Shown in pieces: positions 15,978-24,447 of a stretch of DNA of 36,703 bases. The DNA comes from Alphaproteobacteria bacterium (GTDB taxonomy: Bacteria; Pseudomonadota; Alphaproteobacteria; Puniceispirillales; Puniceispirillaceae): positions 1 to 36,703 of the forward strand of contig RFZL01000023.1 of assembly GCA_009920665.1 (NCBI GenBank), given 5' to 3'. A program made the translations under genes and the position numbers. The notes under the pieces are model-generated. The model saw only the letters and a program-made list of their open reading frames with translations. It was not told the DNA's origin and ran no database searches. Every line of letters starts with the position of its first letter. Position 1 is the first letter of the stretch.

Positions 15978-16970
15978 TTACATCAAGCCTGCTTCTTTAT
16001 AGAAGCGCTCTGCGCCCGGATGCAGCGGGATGAGAACGCCCTTCAGAGCGGTCGAAGGCTGGATGGCCTTACCCTTCGGGTGACCCTTGTCCAGCAGCTT
16101 GCGGGTGTTGTCGTTCCACAACGCCTTGGTGATGTCGTAGATCAGGTCTTCCGGCTGGTCGATGGAGGTGATGAGCTGGCCATTCACCGCCACGGTGTTC
16201 ACATCATAACCGATGTTTTCATAGACGCCCGAAGTGATCACATCCTCGACATAATAGGGAATGATCTCGTTGATCGCCTTCTGCTCATCGGCAGAGAAGC
16301 TGTAGAGATCAAAGCCCTTTGTCGAACCAAGCTGGATCAACGCCGACAGCGGTGTGCCGGCAGCATAGAAGAACGCGTCGATCTGGCCGTCGGCAAGACG
16401 CTGCGCACTCTGACCGACATTCAGCTCATACTCGTCAGCCTTGATGTCGTAATGCTTCAGAATCATGCGCACGGAAACCTGCGTTCCCGAACCTGCCGCA
16501 GCCACACCGACCTTCATGCCGTTCAGGTCCTTCAGGCTGTTCAGCTTGGTGCCCTTTTTCAGGACAAGGTGCATGCTTTCCGGATACAGGTTGGCGATGA
16601 CACGGATCTTGTCCTTCTTGTTGTCAACGAACTTGCCTTCACCATTGTAGCTCTGCACAACGGTCTGGGCGCCGGCCAGACCGGCATCAAGCGAGCCTGC
16701 CTGGATGGCGTTTGCGTTGAACACGGACGCTGTCGTCGAAACCGCGATGGCTACGAGACCGGGAACGCCGCAGCTGCCGCCCTTGTCACAGGGGCGCGAC
16801 CCCGGAGGGTTGGAAATCGCGTTCGCGATCAAACCACCGATCGGGTAGTAGGTGCCGCCGGTACCGCCGGTGCCGATCTTGAAGAACCGCATCTCCTGTG
16901 CGGAAGCGACGCCTGCGAAAGCAAAACTTGCTGTCAGCAGGGTTGCGACTGCTTTAACCCATCTTTTCAT
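15978..16970 (-). CDS. TAXI-family TRAP transporter solute-binding protein
   Basis: A 330-residue periplasmic protein. The first 24 residues (MKRW, hydrophobic core, then VASA) form a signal peptide with likely cleavage between A24 and Q25. The mature start FKIGTGGTGGTYYPIGG is the hallmark of TAXI proteins, followed by an SCGVPGLVAIAVSTTASV segment and GVAAAGSGTQV near the second lobe. The frame opens earlier at 16994, but AGGGAG is 7 bases before the ATG at 16970. It captures the ligand and docks on the permease encoded next. A two-cysteine segment, PCDKGGSC, is visible near the ligand lobe and could form a disulfide in the periplasm. The ligand is unknown. Confidence 0.92.
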   Translation of the reverse strand: MKRWVKAVATLLTASFAFAGVASAQEMRFFKIGTGGTGGTYYPIGGLIANAISNPPGSRPCDKGGSCGVPGLVAIAVSTTASVFNANAIQAGSLDAGLAGAQTVVQSYNGEGKFVDNKKDKIRVIANLYPESMHLVLKKGTKLNSLKDLNGMKVGVAAAGSGTQVSVRMILKHYDIKADEYELNVGQSAQRLADGQIDAFFYAAGTPLSALIQLGSTKGFDLYSFSADEQKAINEIIPYYVEDVITSGVYENIGYDVNTVAVNGQLITSIDQPEDLIYDITKALWNDNTRKLLDKGHPKGKAIQPSTALKGVLIPLHPGAERFYKEAGLM

Positions 16971-17176
16971 TATATATCTCCCTGGCTTGGCCATGTTGAA
17001 ACCCGGGGAGATTCAAAGTCGATTTGTCTGCGTCCCTCACAACCAAGGCAAGACATGACTCCTGCCGTGACTTGCGAGGTGGTGTTTGCAGCCATCCCGA
17101 TGACCTCCCCTGTCTCGCCATGAAAGCCTGAATCACCCGATCACCTCAAGCGAAAAAACGAGATTGGATTAACTAT

Positions 17177-17195
17177 GTCTTCATTTTCCGAAGAC
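17177..17195 (-). terminator. Possible weak terminator after the PLP lyase gene
   Basis: GTCTTC-N7-GAAGAC can fold on the minus strand two bases after the TAA of the D-cysteine desulfhydrase-like gene. The stem is only 6 bp and the run of T (17154-17159 region) comes about 20 bases later, so it is a poor intrinsic terminator. The remaining gap to the binding-protein start (about 200 bases) shows no gene. Confidence 0.25.
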
Positions 17196-17197
17196 GG

Positions 17198-18205
17198 TTA
17201 TCCGGTGGCATGGTCAAGCAGTTTTGAAAGCTGGTCTTCATAGGCATAGAGTGCGGCCAACCCGCCGGTATGCACGAAACAAACCTTGCTTGCCTTTGGA
17301 ATGGCGCCGGATTCGACGAGTGACGGCACCGCCGCGAAACTCTTTGCCGTATAGACCGGGTCGAGGAACAGGCCTTCGGTGGCGGCCATCATCCGGATGG
17401 CGCCAAGGCTCCTGTCACCAATCTGGCCATATCCCGGGGCCAGTGCCCCGTCCCACACGCAGACATCCTCCGCCGTGACATCATTGGCCGCCGGATACAG
17501 GGCGCCAAGCCTTTTCAGCACCCGTTCGATTCGCGGGCCCTGCAGATCGGCGGCGCGTCTGACGCAACTGCCGATAACGCGCGCCTGCGATCCGCCACCA
17601 CGAAGCCCGGCAAGAAGCCCGGCGTGGGTGGCGCCGCTGCCGGATGCCACGACAAAGATATCGAAATCGTCACGCTGGCCGAGGATCTCCGTGGCGGCAT
17701 CGACATAGCCAAGAGCGCCGAGCGGCGGGTATGTCTCGGACAGGTGAATGATATAGGGGCGGCACCCGGCCGCGCGAAGCTCGTCCGCCCGCGCGTCCAG
17801 CGCCGCATCGGCGCCAGCTTCATCCTCGCCGTCCGGGTAGAATTCGATTTCCGCCCCCATCAGACGGGACAGCAGCACATTGCCCGAATGTCGGTAGCGG
17901 TCAGACGGGCTCTTCACCCGGTCCTCGAACTGCACGATTGCCCGCATGCCACGCGCGCGCGCCACCGCCACGGCGGTGCGGGTGAAATTCGACTGCACGG
18001 CACCGGTGATCAGAATGGTGTCGGCATCCTGTGCCAGCGCCTCGCCAAAATAATATTCAAGCTGCCGCGATTTGTTGCCACCGAATGACGGGCCAGCCAG
18101 ATCATCACGCTTGATATGGAGGTCGATACCGAGCTGTTTCGACAGCTCGCCTGCCAGCTCGAGAGGAGTTGGTCCGGACAGGATGTCGGTCTTCGGGTGC
18201 GGCAT
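17198..18205 (-). CDS. D-cysteine desulfhydrase / ACC deaminase-family PLP enzyme
   Basis: A 335-residue fold-type II PLP enzyme. IKRDDLAGPSFGGNKSRQLEY (around residues 32-52) holds the cofactor lysine, ITGAVQSNFTRT follows, and SGSGATHAG gives the phosphate-binding loop. FVHTGGLAALYAYE ends the family core. Relatives are D-cysteine desulfhydrase, 1-aminocyclopropane-1-carboxylate deaminase and L-cysteate sulfo-lyase (CuyA). All split a small amino acid to a keto acid and ammonia. It lies upstream of the TAXI/flavoenzyme array on the same strand and is divergent from a DMT exporter. The D-amino-acid setting favours a D-cysteine or related activity, but cysteate lyase is a fair alternative. 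Confidence 0.8.
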   Translation of the reverse strand: MPHPKTDILSGPTPLELAGELSKQLGIDLHIKRDDLAGPSFGGNKSRQLEYYFGEALAQDADTILITGAVQSNFTRTAVAVARARGMRAIVQFEDRVKSPSDRYRHSGNVLLSRLMGAEIEFYPDGEDEAGADAALDARADELRAAGCRPYIIHLSETYPPLGALGYVDAATEILGQRDDFDIFVVASGSGATHAGLLAGLRGGGSQARVIGSCVRRAADLQGPRIERVLKRLGALYPAANDVTAEDVCVWDGALAPGYGQIGDRSLGAIRMMAATEGLFLDPVYTAKSFAAVPSLVESGAIPKASKVCFVHTGGLAALYAYEDQLSKLLDHATG

Positions 18206-18232
18206 GAAACGGTCTCCATGAGGTCACTCAGT

Positions 18233-18256
18233 CGGGCAGGCGGGCAGGCGGGCAGA
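18233..18256. repeat. 8-bp tandem repeat, three copies
   Basis: CGGGCAGG occurs twice and a third copy differs at its last base. It lies about 30 bases upstream of the PLP enzyme start, in the 252-base divergent gap with the DMT gene, so it could affect expression of either, or may simply be replication slippage. Confidence 0.75.
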
Positions 18257-18457
18257 AGCACCAGACAATATTTTCCTGCAGCCGGGGCCTGTCAGCCTGC
18301 CGCCAGTCTAGGCGAAATTTCCAGCGAATGAACAGGGTGGTTCGCCAGTGGCACAATAGCTGCGCCCGGCAGGCGCATTGACAAGTATCCCTGACGCCGA
18401 ACAGGATGGAGGCCTCCGGTGGACTTTTCATCCACAATTCCAGCATCAGGGCAAGAC

Positions 18458-19321
18458 ATGCAAGGGCAACCCATCCTTCTTGCCGTCACCGCATCCCTCT
18501 GTTTTGCCGGCAGCACCTTTCTGTCGAAACTTCTTGGCAGTGGATTCTACGGTGACGCCCTGCATCCGCTGCAGGTGGCACACAGCCGGTTCGCCTTCGG
18601 CTTGCTGACTGCGATGCTGCTGTTTCTGGCCAGCCGCCGCCATGTCATCAGGCCGCATTGGCGGCTTCATCTGTTGCGCTCCACCCTGGGCTGGATTGGC
18701 ATCGCGATCCTGTTCACCGGCGTGATCTACATTCCAGCCTCGGATGCTGTCGCGCTGACCTTCCTGAACCCGATCTTCGCGATGATGCTGGCCGTGCTGA
18801 TCCTGCATGAGCGGGTTGGAAAACATCGGTGGACCGCGGCGATCATTGCCTTTTGCGGCGGTGTGTTGCTGATTCGACCCGAGGCCGCCGGGATAAATCC
18901 TGTGGCGCTTCTGTGTCTTGGCGGCGCGGCGCTCATCGGGCTCGAGATCGTTGTCATCAAGATGCTGTCCCTGCGCGAGGATGTCTTCCAGATCCTGCTG
19001 ATCAACAACGCCATCGCCGCAACCGTCGCGACAATCCCGCTATTCTTCACCTTCGAGATGCCGAATGCCGCGCAATGGGGGGCGCTCGCCGCCGTCGGCG
19101 TTGTGATGGTGACCGGCCAGATGCTGTTCCTGTTCGCCATGCGGTCCAGCGATGCCAGCCTTGTCGCGCCTTTCATCTATGCGACACTGATCTTCGTGAT
19201 GCTGTTCGATTTCGGCGTGCTGGGGGTTGTTCCGGATCTGATATCGCTTGCCGGCGCGGGGATCATCATCTCCTGCGGCAGCTATATCGCCATTCGGGAA
19301 CACCGGCAGGGAACATCGTGA
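18458..19321 (+). CDS. EamA/DMT-superfamily permease
   Basis: A 287-residue membrane protein with about ten hydrophobic segments and two EamA halves. Cues are the SLCFAGSTFLSKLL start in TM1, ASDAVALTFLNPIFAMMLAVLILHERVGKHRW at the end of the first half, and FIYATLIFVMLFDFGVLGVVPD in the second. The frame opens at a GTG at 18419, but the ATG at 18458 is preceded by CAGGG at suitable distance and starts directly before TM1. It is divergent from the PLP lyase gene and may export an amino acid or related metabolite; the cargo cannot be inferred. It ends 204 bases before the convergent Anbu gene. Confidence 0.82.
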   Translation: MQGQPILLAVTASLCFAGSTFLSKLLGSGFYGDALHPLQVAHSRFAFGLLTAMLLFLASRRHVIRPHWRLHLLRSTLGWIGIAILFTGVIYIPASDAVALTFLNPIFAMMLAVLILHERVGKHRWTAAIIAFCGGVLLIRPEAAGINPVALLCLGGAALIGLEIVVIKMLSLREDVFQILLINNAIAATVATIPLFFTFEMPNAAQWGALAAVGVVMVTGQMLFLFAMRSSDASLVAPFIYATLIFVMLFDFGVLGVVPDLISLAGAGIIISCGSYIAIREHRQGTS

Positions 19322-19440
19322 CTTCCAGCGCATCCGGGCTTGTGGCGGCCACGATTTGCGAATGCGTCCCGACCGAATCATGGGTGTCATATTTTTTCCG
19401 GACCCAGACCGAAAGCTCTCCATGCGTGACCTTCACACAA

Positions 19441-19470
19441 TGGTCCGCAGTGGTCCGCAGTGGTCCGCAG
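19441..19470. repeat. 10-bp perfect tandem repeat, three copies
   Basis: TGGTCCGCAG is repeated exactly three times in the 204-base gap between the convergent DMT and Anbu genes. Units are contiguous without spacers, so this is not a CRISPR. The rest of the gap shows no gene or clear terminator. Confidence 0.9.
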
Positions 19471-19525
19471 CGACCGTCGCAACCTCGACACCGCGCCTGC
19501 GCGCCCTTACCCGGGTTGTGCGATA

Positions 19526-20266
19526 TCAGTCGCCATCGAGTGCAAAGTTGGGAAGCTGTGAAAGGCTGGTTTTCAGAGCCTCGCCCCAGGCGTTTGAGAT
19601 CATCTGATAATAGGGGTCGTCCTCGGCGATCGTCAGTTCACGACCGGGTTGCAGACTGTCTTTCTCATAGATCCGGATATCCAGAGGCAGACCCACCGAC
19701 AGGTTGGCCTTGATCGTCGAGTCGAACGACACCATCAGAAGTTTGATGGCGTCACTGAATTCCATCTCCGCATCAAAGGCGCGCACCAGAATGGGCCGGC
19801 CATATTTTGTCTCACCAATCTGAAAGAACGGATTGCTCTCGGAGACCTCTATGAAGTTGCCCTCCGGATAGATCAGATACAGGCGCATCTCGCCGCCATC
19901 GATCTGCCCGCCCAGAATCATCGTCGCCGAGAACGCGCTGTCGGCCACCTGCTGGCCGGGTGCGGAGCTGCCGATCACTTCGGAAAGTGTCCGGCTGACA
20001 ATGCGGGCCACCTGAAACATGGTCGGCGCATGAAGGATCGACGGATTGCGCTCGCTCGATTTCTTGCTCTGCTCCGACAGGGTGCTGACAACCGCCTGTG
20101 TTGTGGCCAGATTGCCCGCCGTGGCAAGAAAGATCTGCCGGTTGCCGGGAATGCCCCAGCTGAAGGTCTTCGGATAACAGGAGATATTGTCCACACCGCC
20201 ATTGGTGAGGGTGTCCGACATGAAAATCAGGCCTCGGGTCAGCTTCAGCGCTACGCAGTAGGACAT
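19526..20266 (-). CDS. Anbu (ancestral beta subunit) proteasome-type peptidase
   Basis: A 246-residue Ntn-hydrolase related to proteasome beta subunits and HslV. It begins MSYCVALKL: in Anbu the residue after the initiator Met serves as N-terminal nucleophile, here Ser rather than the usual Thr. The SDTLTNGGVDNIS segment holds the conserved Asp (D18 counting Met) and K33 follows in YPKTF, matching the Ser/Thr-Asp-Lys triad. Anbu forms ring- or helix-like oligomers in known structures; its natural substrates are unclear. GAGG lies about 10 bases upstream. It is the last gene of a four-gene operon and follows the transglutaminase-like gene by 19 bases. The assignment rests both on sequence and on the diagnostic neighbours. 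Confidence 0.9.
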   Translation of the reverse strand: MSYCVALKLTRGLIFMSDTLTNGGVDNISCYPKTFSWGIPGNRQIFLATAGNLATTQAVVSTLSEQSKKSSERNPSILHAPTMFQVARIVSRTLSEVIGSSAPGQQVADSAFSATMILGGQIDGGEMRLYLIYPEGNFIEVSESNPFFQIGETKYGRPILVRAFDAEMEFSDAIKLLMVSFDSTIKANLSVGLPLDIRIYEKDSLQPGRELTIAEDDPYYQMISNAWGEALKTSLSQLPNFALDGD

Positions 20267-20285
20267 GTCACACCGGCCTCGAACA

Positions 20286-21098
20286 TCATTGCTCTATAGT
20301 GATCGTTGTGGATATCTGCTCGCCACCGGTGCCAAAACGAACTCCGGAAACGGGTATCACGTCGGCATAATCGAATCCGGTGGCCAGCTTGATATAGCGT
20401 TGATCGGGCGAGATCGCATTGGAAATATCGAATCCAACCCATCCCAGGCCATCAAGATGAACTTCCGCCCAGGCATGGCTTGCCGACTGTATCTTCGTAT
20501 CATCCAGCATCAGATAGCCGCTGACATAGCGTGCGGCAAAACCGAGACGCCTGGCGATCGCGATAAATGCATGGACGTGATCCTGACAAACGCCGGCACC
20601 CAGTTCCATCGCCTGCTCGGCTGTGGTCGTAACGTCGGTGACATCCCTGGTATAGATGATGCTGTCGCGGACGCGTGCCGACAGCTGATGCATCAGCGCA
20701 GGCTCGCCGAGATCGCCCGGCTTCTGCAGGCTCTCCATCTCACGCACCAGCGGGCGCAGTCGTGGACCCGGCGTAGACAGTGATGTCGGCTGCAGAAACT
20801 GCGCCAACGGCACGGCACCATCATGCTGACCGATGATTCCGCCCAGATCATCGACCTCCACAAGGCCGCGGCATGTGATCGTGATGGAGCCGGCGAGAGG
20901 GTCGTGTCTGCATAGATGGACCCTGTTGCCATGGTAATCCGTTGTCTCGAGTTCCAGAGACCCGCCATCAATATCGATCCGCCATTCAATAACCTGCTGG
21001 CCGGGGAAATCGCGCGGCGTCAGGTGCAGCCGCTGGATTACCGCACCGGGGGCGTCGTCAAATTCAAAACTCGTCTTGTGGGCAATCGAAAAGCGCAT
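20286..21098 (-). CDS. Transglutaminase-like cysteine protease-fold protein of the Anbu operon
   Basis: A 270-residue protein with an N-terminal beta-rich domain (about 1-100, beginning MRFSIAHKTSFEF) and a transglutaminase-like core. The catalytic triad is visible: C171 in GAGVCQDHVHAF, H208 in ASHAWAEV and D224 in GWVGFD. No signal peptide, so it is probably cytoplasmic. Its ATG directly abuts the stop of the alpha-E gene, giving tight coupling. In the family such proteins accompany Anbu, the ATP-grasp enzyme and the alpha-E protein; a role in forming or cutting an isopeptide or gamma-glutamyl bond has been proposed in general, but no activity is established here. Confidence 0.9.
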   Translation of the reverse strand: MRFSIAHKTSFEFDDAPGAVIQRLHLTPRDFPGQQVIEWRIDIDGGSLELETTDYHGNRVHLCRHDPLAGSITITCRGLVEVDDLGGIIGQHDGAVPLAQFLQPTSLSTPGPRLRPLVREMESLQKPGDLGEPALMHQLSARVRDSIIYTRDVTDVTTTAEQAMELGAGVCQDHVHAFIAIARRLGFAARYVSGYLMLDDTKIQSASHAWAEVHLDGLGWVGFDISNAISPDQRYIKLATGFDYADVIPVSGVRFGTGGEQISTTITIEQ

Positions 21099-22040
21099 CT
21101 AGGGTGCCAGATTGAAGTCTGACGCAATCGTCAGGCTGAGGTTGTTATTGTCGACAATAAACCCGTTTATGAAATCCCGAAGGCCGATCCGGTGAATGTC
21201 CTTTTTCCTGCCATCTTCCAGCTGTTGCAGGACGTTGCGCGCGCGCTGTCCGGACGCATGGGTGCGGCCATATTCTGTCTCCAGATCCGCAAGATTGGTG
21301 CAAATCTCACGGTAGCAGAAAGACAGAGACCGCGGCATTCTATCGTCAAAGATCAGGAATGAGGCGACGCCGGACGGGTCCAGATGCCCCCGATTCAGCC
21401 AGTTATAGGACCGCCATGCCGCAAGTGAGCGCAGCATGATCTCCCATTGACTCTGATCGGCACCGCCAAGCGCGCCAGCCGCGGTCGGCAACAGGCGATG
21501 ATATCTGGCGCCGACGATCCGCGCCGTGTTGTCGGCCCGCTCTATGAAGGTCCCGAGCCTGAGAAAATTGAAGATGTCATTATGCAGCATGGTCCCGTAG
21601 AGGGCGCCACGAAACACCGAGCTTCCCTTGATGATGTTTTCCAGAATTGACGGCAGGTCACGGATGTTGACCGGCCGCTTCAGGGCCGTATTGCAGGTCA
21701 TCCAGCTTTCATTCAACGACTGCCAGACCTCCTGTGTCAGCGCCGTGCGCACCGAACGGGCATTCTGGCGCGCATTCGCCAGAAGCGAGATGACGCTGTC
21801 TTCATTCGATTTGTCGCGCAGCAGATAATCGATTGCGTTTGTCATCGACACAGATTCGTGACGCGTGGCAAAGGCATCGGATTTACCGGTGCTGCGGATG
21901 ATGGCGGCCCACTCTTCATCTCCCTCGGCCCGCTGGGTAAGCGTATGAAGAAAGGCGGACTGGATGCGCCGCGCCGAATTTTCGGCACGCTCAAGGTAGC
22001 GCGCCATCCAGAACAGATTGTCAGCGTGCCGACCAAGCAT
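21099..22040 (-). CDS. Alpha-E domain protein of the Anbu operon
   Basis: A 313-residue, mainly alpha-helical protein of the alpha-E family. The start MLGRHADNLFWMARYLERAEN is diagnostic, with further conserved AWRSYNWLNR and FLRLGTFIERADNTARI segments. It is rich in Arg and Glu and has no membrane segment or signal peptide. The gene lies one base after the ATP-grasp stop and abuts the transglutaminase-like gene, so it is made together with them. Its biochemical role is unknown; in some genomes it is fused to the ATP-grasp domain, which suggests a physical complex. Confidence 0.9.
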   Translation of the reverse strand: MLGRHADNLFWMARYLERAENSARRIQSAFLHTLTQRAEGDEEWAAIIRSTGKSDAFATRHESVSMTNAIDYLLRDKSNEDSVISLLANARQNARSVRTALTQEVWQSLNESWMTCNTALKRPVNIRDLPSILENIIKGSSVFRGALYGTMLHNDIFNFLRLGTFIERADNTARIVGARYHRLLPTAAGALGGADQSQWEIMLRSLAAWRSYNWLNRGHLDPSGVASFLIFDDRMPRSLSFCYREICTNLADLETEYGRTHASGQRARNVLQQLEDGRKKDIHRIGLRDFINGFIVDNNNLSLTIASDFNLAP

Positions 22041-22041
22041 C

Positions 22042-23481
22042 CTAGGCCTCCAGAACCCACGTGTCCTTGGTGCCGCCGCCCTGGCTTGAATTCACGACAA
22101 GCGACCCCTTCCGGAGTGCGACGCGGGTCAGTCCGCCGGGCGTGACCCTGATTCCCTCGGGCGAAACCAGAACAAACGGGCGAAGATCGACATGCCGCGG
22201 CGCAAGGCCACTTCTTGTCAGGACTGGCACTGTCGACAGCGACAAGGTTGGTTGCGCGACATAACTCGCCGGACTGGCCTTGAGCTTGCGCGTAAAGGCG
22301 GCAAGTTCACGCTTGCTTGCTGCTGGCCCGACAAGCATGCCATAGCCGCCTGACCCATGGACCTCCTTGACCACGAGTTCAGAAAGATGTGCCAGCACAT
22401 AGGCAAGGTTGTCCGGCTCGGAACAGCGCCAGGTCGGGATGTTGTCGAGAAGCGGTTTTTCACCCATATAGAATTCGATGATTTCGGGCATATAGGAATA
22501 AATCGCCTTGTCATCGGCGATACCCGCGCCCGGGGCGTTGGCAAGCATGACCGCGCCGCTGCGATAGGCATCGAAAAGCCCCGGCGTGCCAAGCACACTG
22601 TCCGGGTTGAAGGATAGCGGATCAAGAAACTCATCATCGATCCTGCGGTAGATCACATCAACCGGGGCCGTGCCTTCGGTGGTGCGGATGATAACACGTC
22701 CATCACGCACCTCGAGGTCCGATCCCTGCAACAGGTCAACACCCATCTCGTCAGCAAGAAAGGAATGTTCATAATAGGCAGAATTATGAATGCCGGGCGT
22801 GAGAACAGCGATATTGGGGTTGTCGATGAAAGAGCGGGCACATCCGGCGAGCGACCTGAACAGCTGCTTCGGGTAGTCACTCACCGGCTGAACGCGGTGG
22901 CTGGCGAACAGTTCGGGAAACATCTGCAGCATCGTGGCGCGGTTCTCGATCATGTAGGAAACGCCGGACGGCACCCGGGCGTTATCCTCCAGAACATAGA
23001 AATCATCCGGACCCGTCCGAACGATATCAACCCCGACAACATGGGTATAGACGTTGCCCGGCGGGGTGAAGCCGCACATTTGCGGCATGAAGGCCTTGTT
23101 CCCGTGGACCAGTGCCGATGGAACGATCCCGGCGCGAATGATTTCCTGGCGATGATAGATGTCGGCAAGGAAGGCATTGATCGCCGCCACCCTCTGAACG
23201 ATGCCACGCTCTAGCCGGCGCCATTCACTGGCCGCAATGATCCGCGGAATCAGGTCAAAGGGGATGATCCGCTCCTCACCGTCGCGCCCCCCATAGACAT
23301 TGAAGGTGATCCCGATCCGCCGAAACAGTTCCTCGGCCTGAAGCGACTGTTTCGAAAGCTTTCGGAAATCCTGATCGTGAAGCCAGGCCAGCAATGCGCG
23401 GTAGGGTTCGCGTGCTTCGGGCCCGGATCCATCGGGCCCGGATCCATCCAACACCGGTCCATCTAACATTTCGTCAAACAT
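22042..23481 (-). CDS. Circularly permuted type 2 ATP-grasp protein of the Anbu operon
   Basis: A 479-residue ATP-grasp-fold ligase-like enzyme, first gene of the Anbu operon. Typical stretches are FNVYGGRDGEERIIPFDLIPR near residue 55, a VLEDNARVPSGVSYMIENR segment near 165, and VKEVHGSGGYGMLVGP near 360, the glycine-rich ATP-binding part. ATP-grasp enzymes join a carboxylate to an amine, so the operon may make a peptide-like modification that the transglutaminase-like and Anbu proteins act on; this is inference. The first 25 residues contain a short Gly-Pro-Asp-Ser repeat from a DNA duplication and precede the domain. An upstream 195-base gap should hold the operon promoter; no clear boxes could be fixed. 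Confidence 0.9.
   Translation of the reverse strand: MFDEMLDGPVLDGSGPDGSGPEAREPYRALLAWLHDQDFRKLSKQSLQAEELFRRIGITFNVYGGRDGEERIIPFDLIPRIIAASEWRRLERGIVQRVAAINAFLADIYHRQEIIRAGIVPSALVHGNKAFMPQMCGFTPPGNVYTHVVGVDIVRTGPDDFYVLEDNARVPSGVSYMIENRATMLQMFPELFASHRVQPVSDYPKQLFRSLAGCARSFIDNPNIAVLTPGIHNSAYYEHSFLADEMGVDLLQGSDLEVRDGRVIIRTTEGTAPVDVIYRRIDDEFLDPLSFNPDSVLGTPGLFDAYRSGAVMLANAPGAGIADDKAIYSYMPEIIEFYMGEKPLLDNIPTWRCSEPDNLAYVLAHLSELVVKEVHGSGGYGMLVGPAASKRELAAFTRKLKASPASYVAQPTLSLSTVPVLTRSGLAPRHVDLRPFVLVSPEGIRVTPGGLTRVALRKGSLVVNSSQGGGTKDTWVLEA
23418..23447. repeat. 15-bp in-frame tandem duplication in the ATP-grasp gene
   Basis: CGGGCCCGGATCCAT is present twice without spacer, and a degenerate third copy follows at 23448-23462. 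It codes for the low-complexity DGSGPDGSGP part near the N-terminus of the ATP-grasp protein. Being a multiple of three it leaves the frame intact. Confidence 0.9.
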
Positions 23482-23676
23482 TTGATCTTCAGCGCACTGC
23501 GGCAGGAAAATTTACTCTCAACACTACACCGAAAAGACGCGACCAAGAAATTGCTAACTTTTCACCTGTTTGATGCGTTTTTTGCAGCGACTTGGTGCTG
23601 ATACCCCGTTTCAGCATGCCATCACCAGCAATGGCTGCCAGCGCATGCGCCGACACCTCCAGCCGGGTGATCCTGA

Positions 23677-24414
23677 TCATATCTTCAATTCCATCCTGTA
23701 TTGGATACAATCATGCCGGTAATGCACCTCGGCACAATAGACCAGCCTGTTCGCGTTGTCGGTGATGTAGCGTTTGACCCTGGCAACAGGATCACCCGGC
23801 AGAACTTTCAGCGCGGTAGCCACCACATGGTCGGCCTTTTCGATCTGCAGCGTCTGCCAGGCCCTGCCAATTTTCAGATCCATGTTTTCAAACAGCACCG
23901 GCAATGCCAGCCTCTGGCGGAAATCCGTCTCGTTTCGGCGGAACAGCTCTTCGTCGATATGGAGAGTAATCAGACAGTATCTCATACCGTCGCGAATATG
24001 CGCCCGTTTCATGAAATAATAGGATTGGCAGAGGGTGAATTCAGCTCCCGACAGGGCCGGCATGCCAACGCCCTCATCCAGCGGCTCCTGCTCCGGACTG
24101 TCATCCGCATAGAGCCGGATCAGGTCACTGACCGTCGATTCGAGATGCAGCGGCCCGGTGTCCGCGCGATCCGCCAATACCGACGTGCCGCGGCCGCGTT
24201 CAGACAGCACGAGACCATCCTCGCGCAGCAGATCAAGCGCCTGGCGAATGGTCACCACCGAAACGCTGAAACGCGCAGCCAGGTCGGGGATTGGCGGCAG
24301 AAAATCACCCGCTTTCCAGACGCCATCCGCAAGCTGCGCGCGCAGGATTTCATACACCTGATAATAAAGTGGCAATGGCTGCGCCCGATCAAGGAGAGAG
24401 GCGGCATGTGTCAT
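23677..24414 (-). CDS. GntR-family transcriptional regulator (HutC type, UTRA domain)
   Basis: A 245-residue regulator: N-terminal winged helix (about 14-80) and C-terminal UTRA ligand domain (about 95-240). The helix-turn-helix is seen in PDLAARFSVSVVTIRQALDL and the wing in SERGRGTSVL, both classic GntR. UTRA proteins bind small metabolites and release DNA. The frame extends upstream to 24528, but GGGAGG stands 7 bases before the ATG at 24414, and the extra residues match nothing. It is divergent from the GMC oxidoreductase gene and most likely represses it together with the aldehyde dehydrogenase; a 12-bp direct repeat in the shared promoter is the likely operator. Confidence 0.9.
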   Translation of the reverse strand: MTHAASLLDRAQPLPLYYQVYEILRAQLADGVWKAGDFLPPIPDLAARFSVSVVTIRQALDLLREDGLVLSERGRGTSVLADRADTGPLHLESTVSDLIRLYADDSPEQEPLDEGVGMPALSGAEFTLCQSYYFMKRAHIRDGMRYCLITLHIDEELFRRNETDFRQRLALPVLFENMDLKIGRAWQTLQIEKADHVVATALKVLPGDPVARVKRYITDNANRLVYCAEVHYRHDCIQYRMELKI

Positions 24415-24447
24415 CCTGTATCCCTCCCGACGCGGAGTTCTGGTCTG

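Noticed and set aside
19441-19470. Three 10-bp repeats as a possible CRISPR remnant
   Set aside because: Units are contiguous with no spacers and are much too short for CRISPR repeats.
23489-23710. Possible 73-residue minus-strand gene between the GntR regulator and the ATP-grasp gene
   Set aside because: It overlaps the end of the GntR gene, shows no domain and no clear ribosome binding site.
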